From contig CALDFS010000143.1 in the NCBI GenBank assembly GCA_937942105.1, positions 1 to 7,000 on the forward strand: a stretch of DNA of 7,000 nucleotides, written 5' to 3'. Made by a program: the position numbers and the translations under genes. Position 1 is the stretch's first letter. Each line of letters begins with the position of its first letter. The notes beneath the pieces are model-generated. The model was not told where the DNA came from. It searched no databases and saw only the letters and a program-made list of their open reading frames with translations. Of this stretch, positions 1 to 4,791 are shown piece by piece. This DNA is from an uncultured Ruminococcus sp. Lineage in GTDB: Bacteria; Bacillota; Clostridia; Oscillospirales; Ruminococcaceae.

Positions 1-254
1 TCGCTTTCAGCGTCTTCAAGCCTGCAAAGCCTCGAAAGTATATCCTCAGCAATCTCGTCCCCGGTTCTGTCATCCCGGTTTGTCTCGGCAGGGTAGATTT
101 TATCAATAAATCTCACGGTAGGGTGGTTACCGCCCGCATATCTCGCCGTATTAAAGGCAATGTCTTGCAAAGCGTCGGTAATATAAACACGATATGTCAG
201 TTCCCGGGCTTGTCTTTCAAGCTCGGCTTCGGCATATCGCAGAATAAGCTTAAT
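1..254 (-). CDS. small phage tail-region protein, C-terminus cut by window edge, non-standard start
   Basis: The reading frame is open from 344 (just after a TGA at 345-347) to the window edge, so the gene is incomplete at its C-terminus. From 254 it reads as a charged protein with RYAEAELERQARELTYRVY, then YITDALQDIAFNTARYAGG, then RTGDEIAEDIL. From memory this resembles a small uncharacterised protein found next to the tail assembly chaperone in clostridial phages; I know no proven function. It has no ATG, GTG or TTG near its front. The end given assumes an ATT start at 252-254, close behind the purine-rich GGGCGGGG and 15 nt after GGAAGG (270-275). The alternative is that it is translated by -1 frameshifting from the chaperone gene, in which case coding would begin further upstream, between 344 and 266. 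The coding reality of the region is fairly sure; the start is not. Confidence 0.6.
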   Translation of the reverse strand, partial: MKLILRYAEAELERQARELTYRVYITDALQDIAFNTARYAGGNHPTVRFIDKIYPAETNRDDRTGDEIAEDILSRLCRLEDAES

Positions 255-265
255 GTTCCCCGCCC

Positions 266-601
266 TTATCCTTCCTGTACAGCCGATGAGGGTTTCATAT
301 CCCCGCTCGGCTGCAAGGATGTAAAAAGGCGGGTAATCTCCGGGTCACTCAGAAGCTTGATTATATTAATCGGCAATGATATAACCGAAATCTCGTTCGG
401 GTCGTCCCCCAAAGCTCTTATAATCGCCTTGACTGCCCCACGGTGATTTTTCAGAAGCAGTCTGCCAAGTCTGAGCTTAGATACCCCCTCCGCCCTTGCT
501 TTTTTTATCTCCTCATCGGCGATAATCTCGCTTATAGGGTCGATTATCTCCGCAAGCACGTCAAAAGCCTCATCGCCCTTGATTTCCGAAAGCATTCTCA
601 T
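266..601 (-). CDS. phage tail assembly chaperone (gpG-like)
   Basis: A 111-residue, mostly helical, charged protein. By resemblance and position it is the tail assembly chaperone that coats the tape measure protein and helps recruit tail tube subunits; it acts in the host cytoplasm and is not expected in the virion. The N-terminal half (MRMLSEIKGDEAFDVLAEII, then SEIIADEEI) and a central basic segment with KNHRGAVKAII, followed by an acidic DDPNEISVISLP stretch, are the pattern of the family in Bacillota phages. It ends in LFTSLQPSG and a low-complexity Ser/Pro tail, also usual for the family. It lies 17 nt after the major tail protein gene; a GAAGGG at 615-620 is 13 nt from the ATG, a rather long spacing. 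The following gene overlaps its 3' end in the -1 frame. The call rests on remembered family resemblance and synteny. Confidence 0.75.
   Translation of the reverse strand: MRMLSEIKGDEAFDVLAEIIDPISEIIADEEIKKARAEGVSKLRLGRLLLKNHRGAVKAIIRALGDDPNEISVISLPINIIKLLSDPEITRLFTSLQPSGDMKPSSAVQEG
323..329 (-). other. candidate -1 frameshift site in chaperone gene
   Basis: On the minus strand the chaperone gene reads CGC CTT TTT ACA here, and the next open frame lies at -1 (CCG CCT TTT TAC). This is the longest homopolymer in the stretch where both frames are open (344-269). A tRNA-Phe on TTT could re-pair fully after a -1 slip, but tRNA-Leu on CTT would mismatch at the middle base, so it is not a canonical X XXY YYZ heptamer. 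Tail chaperone genes of many tailed phages (lambda G/GT type) carry a -1 frameshift near their end, which is why the site deserves a note. Weak candidate. Confidence 0.2.
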
Positions 602-618
602 TTTTATTCACCAACCCT

Positions 619-1233
619 TCAAGCCTTGGCGGTCTCGTCAGCCTTAACAGCTCTCGCCGCCTTGGTCGCCGCTGTTCCCGCCTGAACGTAAACCTCAAAC
701 GGCACCTTGTCTATGTCCGTTATAGAGTAGTGCGCCTTATAGCTGAAAGCCGCCTTGCCCTTCTGCTTGTCCTCAGATTTGATGTTAAAGCCGTCCTCGG
801 TCAAAGCATTAATCATGTGAATAGCCGCAAATCCGGCTTTTTCTCCGGTGTTTACCCTCGAATAGTCGCCTACCCACCACAAATCCTCAAAGTCCGAAAG
901 CTCTAAATGGTTTCGCGGCGTAAGCTTGTTCCCATCAACATCTGCGGCGCCCAGCGCACTTTTAACGTTTTCTGCGGATATGGTAACATATGTGCCGCTC
1001 AGCGTAATCTCCCACTCCGAAATGTCCTTTAACTCTTTTGTGTTCTTTGGGCAGTTGTCTATATCCTCGCCCCAGTCGATATAATTGGGCTTAGCCTTAA
1101 AATCCAAACCGCCCGAGGTTGCGCCTAAAAGCGCCTCAACTTTAAGGGTAGCAGGGTCAAAGCTCTTAACCAGTATTCCGGCGTTAAACTGTATCTGCTC
1201 AAAGGTGTTTTCGGGTATTTTAGTAAATAGCAT
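619..1233 (-). CDS. phage major tail (tube) protein
   Basis: A 204-residue protein that most likely forms the stacked rings of the tail tube of a long-tailed (siphovirus-like) phage. It opens with FTKIPENTFEQIQFNAGIL, has a Gly-rich GATSGGLDF turn (38-45), a WGEDIDNCPKNTKELKD segment (54-70) and beta-rich ITLSGTYVTI (76-85), the layout of the short tail tube proteins of Bacillota phages. No Ig-like C-terminal domain is attached; it ends in an Ala/Lys-rich tail (about 186-204). The ATG follows AAGGAGAG at 8-nt spacing, 16 nt after the tail terminator gene. Its place between tail terminator and tail chaperone is the standard order and supports the call more than any single motif. Confidence 0.82.
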   Translation of the reverse strand: MLFTKIPENTFEQIQFNAGILVKSFDPATLKVEALLGATSGGLDFKAKPNYIDWGEDIDNCPKNTKELKDISEWEITLSGTYVTISAENVKSALGAADVDGNKLTPRNHLELSDFEDLWWVGDYSRVNTGEKAGFAAIHMINALTEDGFNIKSEDKQKGKAAFSYKAHYSITDIDKVPFEVYVQAGTAATKAARAVKADETAKA

Positions 1234-1249
1234 AGTTATTTCTCTCCTT

Positions 1250-1657
1250 TTAGTATTTTGTCAGAAACTCCGCAGAAAGATTAATATACTTCCTGCGGAT
1301 CCTATCGTCCTGCGCATCGCGCATATTCTGCTTCAGGGGCGAGCCGTATTTAAGCCATATAAGCCCTTCGTCGCATTCAAGGGTGATACCGCCAAAGCCT
1401 ATAGCTCTTAGTATCTCATTTGCCTTTGCGTCGCATTCAAGCCAGTCCCTGCCGTCTCTGTACCACAGATTAACCACCACCGAAGTCTCACCGGAATTCC
1501 AGCTTCCGAAATCGGCGGAATAGGTCAGGTAAGGAAACCTCGTCTCAGTCGTTTCAGGTGCCTCAGGCATTTCGCTCTCGTCAAGGCAGGTGCTTTCCTC
1601 ATATACCGGTATATCAAAGCCCGCAAAAAAGTTATAAAAAGCTCCGTTAGCCGTCAA
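1250..1657 (-). CDS. phage tail terminator / tail completion protein
   Basis: A 135-residue protein that by position and resemblance caps the tail tube and joins it to the head. It starts MTANGAFYNFFAGFDIPVY, has an acidic segment with PEAPETTETRFPYLTYS (31-47), a beta hairpin ETSVVVNLWYRDGRDW (57-72) and ends in RRKYINLSAEFLTKY; the 'RFPYLTY ... VVVNLWYR' pattern is usual for small terminator proteins of Bacillota phages. The start is TTG, chosen because a perfect GGAGG (1667-1671) sits 9 nt before it and no ATG is suitably placed. The start lies inside the end of the head-closure gene (11-nt overlap), so the two are probably translationally coupled. It could also have been labelled 'minor capsid protein' in older annotations. 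Confidence 0.7.
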   Translation of the reverse strand: MTANGAFYNFFAGFDIPVYEESTCLDESEMPEAPETTETRFPYLTYSADFGSWNSGETSVVVNLWYRDGRDWLECDAKANEILRAIGFGGITLECDEGLIWLKYGSPLKQNMRDAQDDRIRRKYINLSAEFLTKY

Positions 1658-2012
1658 TTAATTGCACCTCCAATTTGTAAATCTCGCAGGAAGCCGCGCA
1701 GTATTTCAGCGTCGATGTCGGGGGCGGTCTGTTGTCTCCGGGGTTCGAGGTAATACGAAAGCAAACGCCGTCGCCAGCCCTCATAAACACATCGTGATAG
1801 CCTATCCCCGCTCTTATGGGGATATATGCCGTGTAAACGTCCTTAACCCCCTGAGCCATTGCAGTTTTAGCCTGAATAGATCTGTCAAATGCAACAGCCG
1901 CGCAAAAGCCTTCGCCCCGCCTTGCATATGTGTAAATGTTTCCGTCCGCGTCGCGCTCCTTTTCAAAGCTTATCTTAAAGCAGTCCGCCATCTGTGCTTC
2001 AACAAGTGTCAT
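1647..2012 (-). CDS. phage head-closure / head-tail joining protein
   Basis: A 121-residue protein probably forming the ring that closes the head after DNA packaging and offers the docking face for the tail. It shows a beta-barrel-like series of segments: IYTYARRGEGFCAAVAFDR (26-44), KDVYTAYIPIRAGIGYHDVF (57-76), VCFRITSNPGDNRPPP (83-98). A 'VYT...YHDVF.R..DG..FRITS' pattern is shared with small head-closure-like proteins of clostridial phages. It starts 18 nt after the connector gene; AGGGGG lies about 10 nt before its ATG. Gene order (connector, this, tail terminator, tube) fits the role. It could be another small connector; the call is by resemblance and synteny. Confidence 0.62.
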   Translation of the reverse strand: MTLVEAQMADCFKISFEKERDADGNIYTYARRGEGFCAAVAFDRSIQAKTAMAQGVKDVYTAYIPIRAGIGYHDVFMRAGDGVCFRITSNPGDNRPPPTSTLKYCAASCEIYKLEVQLIDG

Positions 2013-2030
2013 GCAGCCTGTGCCCCCTTA

Positions 2031-2477
2031 TTATATTTTTCTCCATCGGTTCAGCTTCTGCCTGAATACGCTCTGCCAGCTGGTGCAGGTGCCGCCCCTG
2101 TAGTCCGCAACCTTTGTGTATTGGTATCCTCCGAAGGATTCCGAAATAAAAGGGGAGGGCTTTGCGGCGTCCGAAGAGTTATAAGTCTCTATCTCGTCAA
2201 CCAGCTTCAAAAAATCAGCCGGGGGCTTTAACAGCCACACAGCGCCGTCAAAGATTTCAGCCGGCGAAAAAATATAGCCGAACTTATAAACTCCATCGTT
2301 GAACACGCTCCCTATAACTCTTATATACTGTCCCTTAGGAACAATATCCGAAAGCTCAGTCCGCTCCTTTTTGCCGTCCTCTATAACGCTTATACAGCCG
2401 TTTTCTATAATCACCCTGCCTATAAGCTTTTTATCGCAGAACCAGTTTCTAAGCTCTGCGCATACCTCGCCTATCAT
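2031..2477 (-). CDS. phage head-tail connector / adaptor protein
   Basis: A 148-residue protein first after the capsid gene, the usual place of the adaptor that binds the portal ring. The N-terminal half (about 1-72) is beta-rich (GRVIIENGCISVI, QYIRVIGSVFNDGVYKFG). The rest has DGAVWLLKPPADFLKLVDEI (77-96), then the strongly typical PFISESFGGYQYTK (109-122) and a C-terminal WQSVFRQKLNRWRKI. This 'SESFGGY.Y' plus 'WQ..F...LN.WRK' pattern recurs, in my recollection, in proteins right after the capsid gene in clostridial prophages, where they are called head-tail connector or hypothetical. GGAGGG precedes the ATG by about 9 nt; the gap to the capsid stop is 36 nt. The family is clear, the exact ring it forms is inferred. 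Confidence 0.65.
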   Translation of the reverse strand: MIGEVCAELRNWFCDKKLIGRVIIENGCISVIEDGKKERTELSDIVPKGQYIRVIGSVFNDGVYKFGYIFSPAEIFDGAVWLLKPPADFLKLVDEIETYNSSDAAKPSPFISESFGGYQYTKVADYRGGTCTSWQSVFRQKLNRWRKI

Positions 2478-2513
2478 GCGCTCCGCCCTCCTCTCTTAGT
2501 CCTCCTCAGCGGC

Positions 2514-3353
2514 TTAAAAGGTGCACTTCATGGCGGCAATCTGCTTGCCGTCGGTAACCTTTGCTCCGTAAACGTGCAAGCCCTTAACGGCGTCTGCAAA
2601 GCGCTTTTCGGGGCGGTAGGCATTTGTTTCTATTATCTGCTCTGCATATATGCAGGCGTTTTTCGATTGTGCTGTTACAGTAAAGGTGCTGCCGTCGACA
2701 GCGCAGTTGTTCGATTCAAAAATCTCAAACCCTGCAATAGTGCCGATAAAGCCGTTTCTTGCCGCCTTCTCAGCCTGTGCGCCGCCTCCTGCCGTGAATC
2801 TCGCGTCCTGCAAAATCAAAGCATAAGCTTCGGGCGGAATAACCAATGTTCTGCCCTCGGTGGGAACGTTAGCCTTATCCAAAAGCATTCTCAGCTTTAC
2901 TATGTTTTCGTAGATGTTGTCCGCAGTCAAAGCCACAGCGGTTGTTCCGCCAATAACGTTTGAGGCGTCAACTCCGTCCGCCAGTGTTTTAAGTATGTAC
3001 TTGTCTGCCAGATCCGAAAGCGCGTATGCGCTCTTTTTCATAGCCTTATCCATCAGCTCGCCCGCCGCCTGGGCAGCGTCAACGTCGTCAATCTGGAAGT
3101 TGAAGTATTTCGCCTGAGATATTTCAAGCGTCTCGTCGTTGGTCTCCAGCGCCTCAGGCTCGTTGATATCGGTGTTTCTGGTGTAGTCATGCACCGAAAC
3201 CGCACCGATGGTGTTGATGTGCACGGTATCGCCCTTCTTCTTAATCTGACCCTCATAGTCGCGGTTTACAAGGTTCACCGCAACATGAACGTTCTCCAAG
3301 GCGTTCAAAAGCCTTGCACTCCAAAGCTCGGGTATAAAGTTAGTAACTGCCAT
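2514..3353 (-). CDS. phage major capsid protein (HK97 fold, P22-coat-like)
   Basis: A 279-residue coat protein building the icosahedral head. It begins MAVTNFIPELWSARLLNALE, an N-terminal helix typical of the P22-coat-like branch. A probable E-loop follows (about 30-80, with KKKGDTVHINTIG and NEPEALETNDETLEI), then a helical spine with FNFQIDDVDAAQ (85-96) and MDKAMKKSAYALSDLADKYI (101-120). Later come RTLVIPPEAYALILQD (168-183) and GFIGTIAGFEIFESNN (201-216), both hallmarks of these capsids. The length is normal for the shorter clostridial forms and there is no protease-cleaved delta domain. GGAGAAG precedes the ATG. It starts 3 nt after the scaffold stop, as expected for a scaffold-coat pair that assembles the procapsid. 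Confidence 0.88.
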   Translation of the reverse strand: MAVTNFIPELWSARLLNALENVHVAVNLVNRDYEGQIKKKGDTVHINTIGAVSVHDYTRNTDINEPEALETNDETLEISQAKYFNFQIDDVDAAQAAGELMDKAMKKSAYALSDLADKYILKTLADGVDASNVIGGTTAVALTADNIYENIVKLRMLLDKANVPTEGRTLVIPPEAYALILQDARFTAGGGAQAEKAARNGFIGTIAGFEIFESNNCAVDGSTFTVTAQSKNACIYAEQIIETNAYRPEKRFADAVKGLHVYGAKVTDGKQIAAMKCTF

Positions 3354-3356
3354 AAT

Positions 3357-3947
3357 TTAATCTTCTCCTTTTTTCAGTGATTCTATGATTTTATCATAGT
3401 TTTCGTTGATTTCCTTTGCCGACATCTTCCTTATGTCGTCCCTGGTAAAGCTCTTTCCGACTTCCTTTTTAGGCGGATTTGAAACATTCGCCCCCGATTT
3501 GCGGGTAGTCTCAATGATATCTCCGAAATCGGCTTTTATCTGCTCTCTTAGCTTTTCCTCGCCTTTAAGCTTGCCGTTTTCGTCGACCTCCAGTCCTTCA
3601 ATATCAGAAAACTTTACCGCTCTTTCAATCCACTTTTCGCCGATTCCCTCCGACTTAAGCAATTCTTTGTAAAGAGCCGCCTTGCCCGCTTTGCTTTTTT
3701 CAGCCTCCACCGACAATTTGTAATTGTCAAACTGATTTTTAAGGTCGTCGTAGTCCTCCTTATTCACTTTATCCGCCGAGCCGTTCTTCGCCGCGTCTAA
3801 AGCTTCGTTCAACTGCTTCTGAACGCCGTCGAGCTTATCCGCCTTCTCCTTCAGTGCGTTGGTCACCTCCAGATGAGCCTCGATAATCTCGTCGATTTTT
3901 TCCTCGTCTATGCCCATTGCTTTGAGCATCTTTCGGGTAAATGCCAT
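3357..3947 (-). CDS. phage scaffolding protein (GP20-like)
   Basis: A 196-residue, very highly charged, helical protein that should act as the internal scaffold for capsid assembly and leave the procapsid before or during DNA packaging. Residues 14-95 are predicted helix/coiled coil (EEKIDEIIEAHLEVTNALKE, ADKLDGVQKQLNEALDAAK). The C-terminus has SFTRDDIRKMSAKEINENYD (166-185) followed by a Lys-rich end, a common coat-binding tail form in this family. The frame stays open upstream to 4010, but the start at 3947 is preferred: AAGGAGG lies 8 nt before it and MAFTRKMLKAMGI matches the family's N-terminus. It is the first gene of the minus-strand block; no convincing minus-strand promoter is seen before it, so it is probably read from promoters beyond the plus-strand cargo or beyond the window. 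Confidence 0.83.
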   Translation of the reverse strand: MAFTRKMLKAMGIDEEKIDEIIEAHLEVTNALKEKADKLDGVQKQLNEALDAAKNGSADKVNKEDYDDLKNQFDNYKLSVEAEKSKAGKAALYKELLKSEGIGEKWIERAVKFSDIEGLEVDENGKLKGEEKLREQIKADFGDIIETTRKSGANVSNPPKKEVGKSFTRDDIRKMSAKEINENYDKIIESLKKGED

Positions 3948-3987
3948 TGTTTTTTCCTCCTTCATTTTCTTTAGAAGATGATATATC

Positions 3988-4024
3988 AAAGCCGGGCAGT
4001 AGAATCCCACTGCTCGGCTTTTCT
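3988..4024. terminator. strong hairpin, probable intrinsic terminator between the divergent blocks
   Basis: The stem 3988-4000 pairs with 4009-4021 over 13 bp with one G-T wobble and an 8-nt loop (agaatccc). On the plus strand the stem runs into TTTTCT; on the minus strand it is followed by TTTGATATAT, a poorer U-tract. No plus-strand gene lies upstream of it in the window, so it would stop antisense transcription of the phage operon or, on the other strand, damp read-through from the right into the scaffold gene about 25 nt before its Shine-Dalgarno. Its last two bases overlap the start of the 90-bp repeat. Confidence 0.7.
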
Positions 4025-4109
4025 AAAACGCATTGCCTCGCGTTTTATTCAAAATTTGTTTGACACAGCATATCGAATGTGCTATACTTAACTTAGTAAA
4101 GGAGCTGAA
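4020..4109 (+). repeat. 90-bp regulatory cassette, copy 1 (before DUF4160 gene)
   Basis: This 90-bp stretch recurs at 4699-4788, offset 679 bp, with 85 of 90 bases the same. The five differences fall together at 4072, 4073, 4075, 4076 and 4077. In order it holds a perfect inverted repeat TAAAACGC/GCGTTTTA with an 8-nt loop (4024-4031 and 4040-4047), a -35 box, a -10 box, a near-perfect 13-nt dyad TTAACTTAGTAAA (4088-4100) at the expected transcription start, and the Shine-Dalgarno AAAGGAG (4098-4104). It ends a few bases before the start codon, so the copied unit is exactly the expression signal and not coding DNA. Confidence 0.95.
4060..4088 (+). promoter_or_regulatory. sigma-70/sigma-A promoter for DUF4160-DUF2442 unit
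   Basis: A consensus -35 TTGACA (4060-4065) and a near-consensus -10 TATACT (4083-4088) are separated by the optimal 17 bp. Transcription would begin near 4095, leaving a leader of about 20 nt with AAAGGAG 9 nt before the ATG at 4114. The -35/-10 spacer contains the inverted arms AGCA (4067-4070) and TGCT (4080-4083), which could be an operator. The promoter looks strong and probably constitutive unless repressed. Confidence 0.92.
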
Positions 4110-4113
4110 AAAT

Positions 4114-4374
4114 ATGCCTGCGATATCCATGTTTTACGGAATAATAATCAGAATGTACACCAATAACGAGCATAACCCGCCGCACTTTCACGCCACATAT
4201 CAGGGCTACAACGCAACATTTACCCTTGACGGCGAAATAGATAAAGGCGATATGCCCAAACCGCAAAGAAAATATATTGCCGCTTGGGCGGAACTTCACA
4301 AGGATGAACTCTTAGCCAACTGGGAACTTGCAATGAACGACGAACCCCTGTTCAAAATCGCCCCGCTCCGCTGA
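4114..4374 (+). CDS. DUF4160 domain protein
   Basis: An 86-residue protein made up of the DUF4160 domain alone. After a short hydrophobic N-terminus (MPAISMFYGIIIRMY) comes the family signature NEHNPPHFHATYQG (18-31), with H20, H24 and H26 in an H-x-P-P-H-x-H arrangement that could bind metal or act in catalysis. A basic GDMPKPQRKYIAAWAELHKDE segment follows and the end is a helix with NWELAM (69-74). The biochemical function of DUF4160 is unknown to me. Members are very often encoded next to a DUF2442 gene, as here, an arrangement that resembles a two-gene toxin-antitoxin or regulatory pair, but that is inference. The ATG at 4114 is chosen because AAAGGAG precedes it by 9 nt; the frame is open up to 4033, across the promoter, which cannot be coding. 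Confidence 0.88.
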   Translation: MPAISMFYGIIIRMYTNNEHNPPHFHATYQGYNATFTLDGEIDKGDMPKPQRKYIAAWAELHKDELLANWELAMNDEPLFKIAPLR

Positions 4375-4410
4375 AAAAGCAATATAACGTCTACGAAAGG
4401 AGAACACCCC

Positions 4411-4656
4411 ATGAATACTCCTGCCTGGGTAGTAAAAGAAGTGCAGCCGCAAAAGGATTACACCCTGCTTATCACATTTGCAGACGGTGCTAAAAAGATT
4501 TATAACGCCCGCCCCCTGCTTGATAAAGCCATATACTCCCCGCTGAAAAGCCCCGCTTTCTTCCTAACAGCCAAAGCCGAGTGCGGCACCGTCGTCTGGA
4601 ACGATGACATAGATATAGCTCCCGAACATCTTTACGAATGTTCGCGCCCGGTATAG
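4411..4656 (+). CDS. DUF2442 domain protein
   Basis: An 81-residue single-domain protein of the DUF2442 family. Visible family features are PQKDYTLLITFADGAKKIYN (13-32: the beta hairpin with the 'F.DG....D/N' pattern), ARPLLDKAIYSPLKSPAFF (33-51) and the C-terminal GTVVWNDDIDIAPEHLYE (59-76). It starts 36 nt after the DUF4160 stop with GGAG about 9 nt before its ATG, and it is followed 9 nt later by an intrinsic terminator, so the two genes form one closed transcription unit. Function is not established; the pairing with DUF4160 suggests that the two products work together or that one neutralises the other. Near its end it carries a 7-bp inverted repeat CGAACAT/ATGTTCG (4623-4629, 4638-4644) of unknown meaning. 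Confidence 0.88.
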   Translation: MNTPAWVVKEVQPQKDYTLLITFADGAKKIYNARPLLDKAIYSPLKSPAFFLTAKAECGTVVWNDDIDIAPEHLYECSRPV

Positions 4657-4665
4657 AATTCAAAA

Positions 4666-4693
4666 GCCCCGTCTTAACAGGCGGGGTATTTTT
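4666..4693 (+). terminator. intrinsic terminator of DUF4160-DUF2442 unit
   Basis: GCCCCGTCT (4666-4674) pairs with AGGCGGGGT (4679-4687) as a 9-bp stem with two wobble pairs at G-T positions, closed by a TAAC tetraloop and followed by TATTTTT. It sits 9 nt after the DUF2442 stop codon and ends 5 nt before the second 90-bp cassette begins, so unit 1 and unit 2 are transcribed separately. Confidence 0.9.
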
Positions 4694-4698
4694 CATCC

Positions 4699-4788
4699 TT
4701 TCTAAAACGCATTGCCTCGCGTTTTATTCAAAATTTGTTTGACACAGCATTGCTGTTGTGCTATACTTAACTTAGTAAAGGAGCTGAA
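4699..4788 (+). repeat. 90-bp regulatory cassette, copy 2 (before methyltransferase gene)
   Basis: Direct-repeat partner of 4020-4109. The inverted repeat TAAAACGC/GCGTTTTA (4703-4710, 4719-4726), promoter boxes, start-site dyad and Shine-Dalgarno AAAGGAG (4777-4783) are all unchanged. The only differences from copy 1 lie in the block 4751-4756. Identity stops 3 nt before the ATG, and like copy 1 it directly follows a terminator hairpin. Almost unchanged sequence over non-coding DNA means the copying was recent or the sequence is under strong selection. Confidence 0.95.
4739..4767 (+). promoter_or_regulatory. sigma-70/sigma-A promoter for restriction-modification unit
   Basis: TTGACA (4739-4744) and TATACT (4762-4767) are spaced by 17 bp, as in copy 1. 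Only the middle of the spacer differs (TTGCTGTT here against TATCGAAT). The AGCA/TGCT arms at the spacer ends are kept. No controller (C) protein gene is visible between promoter and methyltransferase, and no GATC site lies in the cassette, so neither C-protein control nor direct GATC-methylation control is suggested by the sequence. Confidence 0.92.
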
Positions 4789-4791
4789 GCT

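Noticed and set aside
123..446. Plus-strand open frame over the tail chaperone region
   Set aside because: Shadow of the chaperone and the following small gene; no family features.
1371..1440. Short direct repeat GTCGCATTCAAG about 60 bp apart in the tail terminator gene
   Set aside because: Both copies encode LECD in the same frame of one gene; a chance codon coincidence, with no further identity around it.
1662..2231. Long plus-strand open frame of 189 codons across the head-closure and connector genes
   Set aside because: Antisense shadow of two genes with good family resemblance and Shine-Dalgarno sites; its translation is Cys/Arg/Ser-rich and low in acidic residues, as shadows usually are.
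3948..4010. Upstream extension of the scaffold reading frame to an ATG at 4010
   Set aside because: The extension runs through the hairpin 3988-4021 and past a strong AAGGAGG that serves the ATG at 3947; it is ordinary open sequence, not coding.
4033..4113. Upstream extension of the DUF4160 frame to a start at 4033
   Set aside because: It would translate the -35/-10 promoter and begins before the transcription start. AAAGGAG and the family N-terminus both point to 4114.
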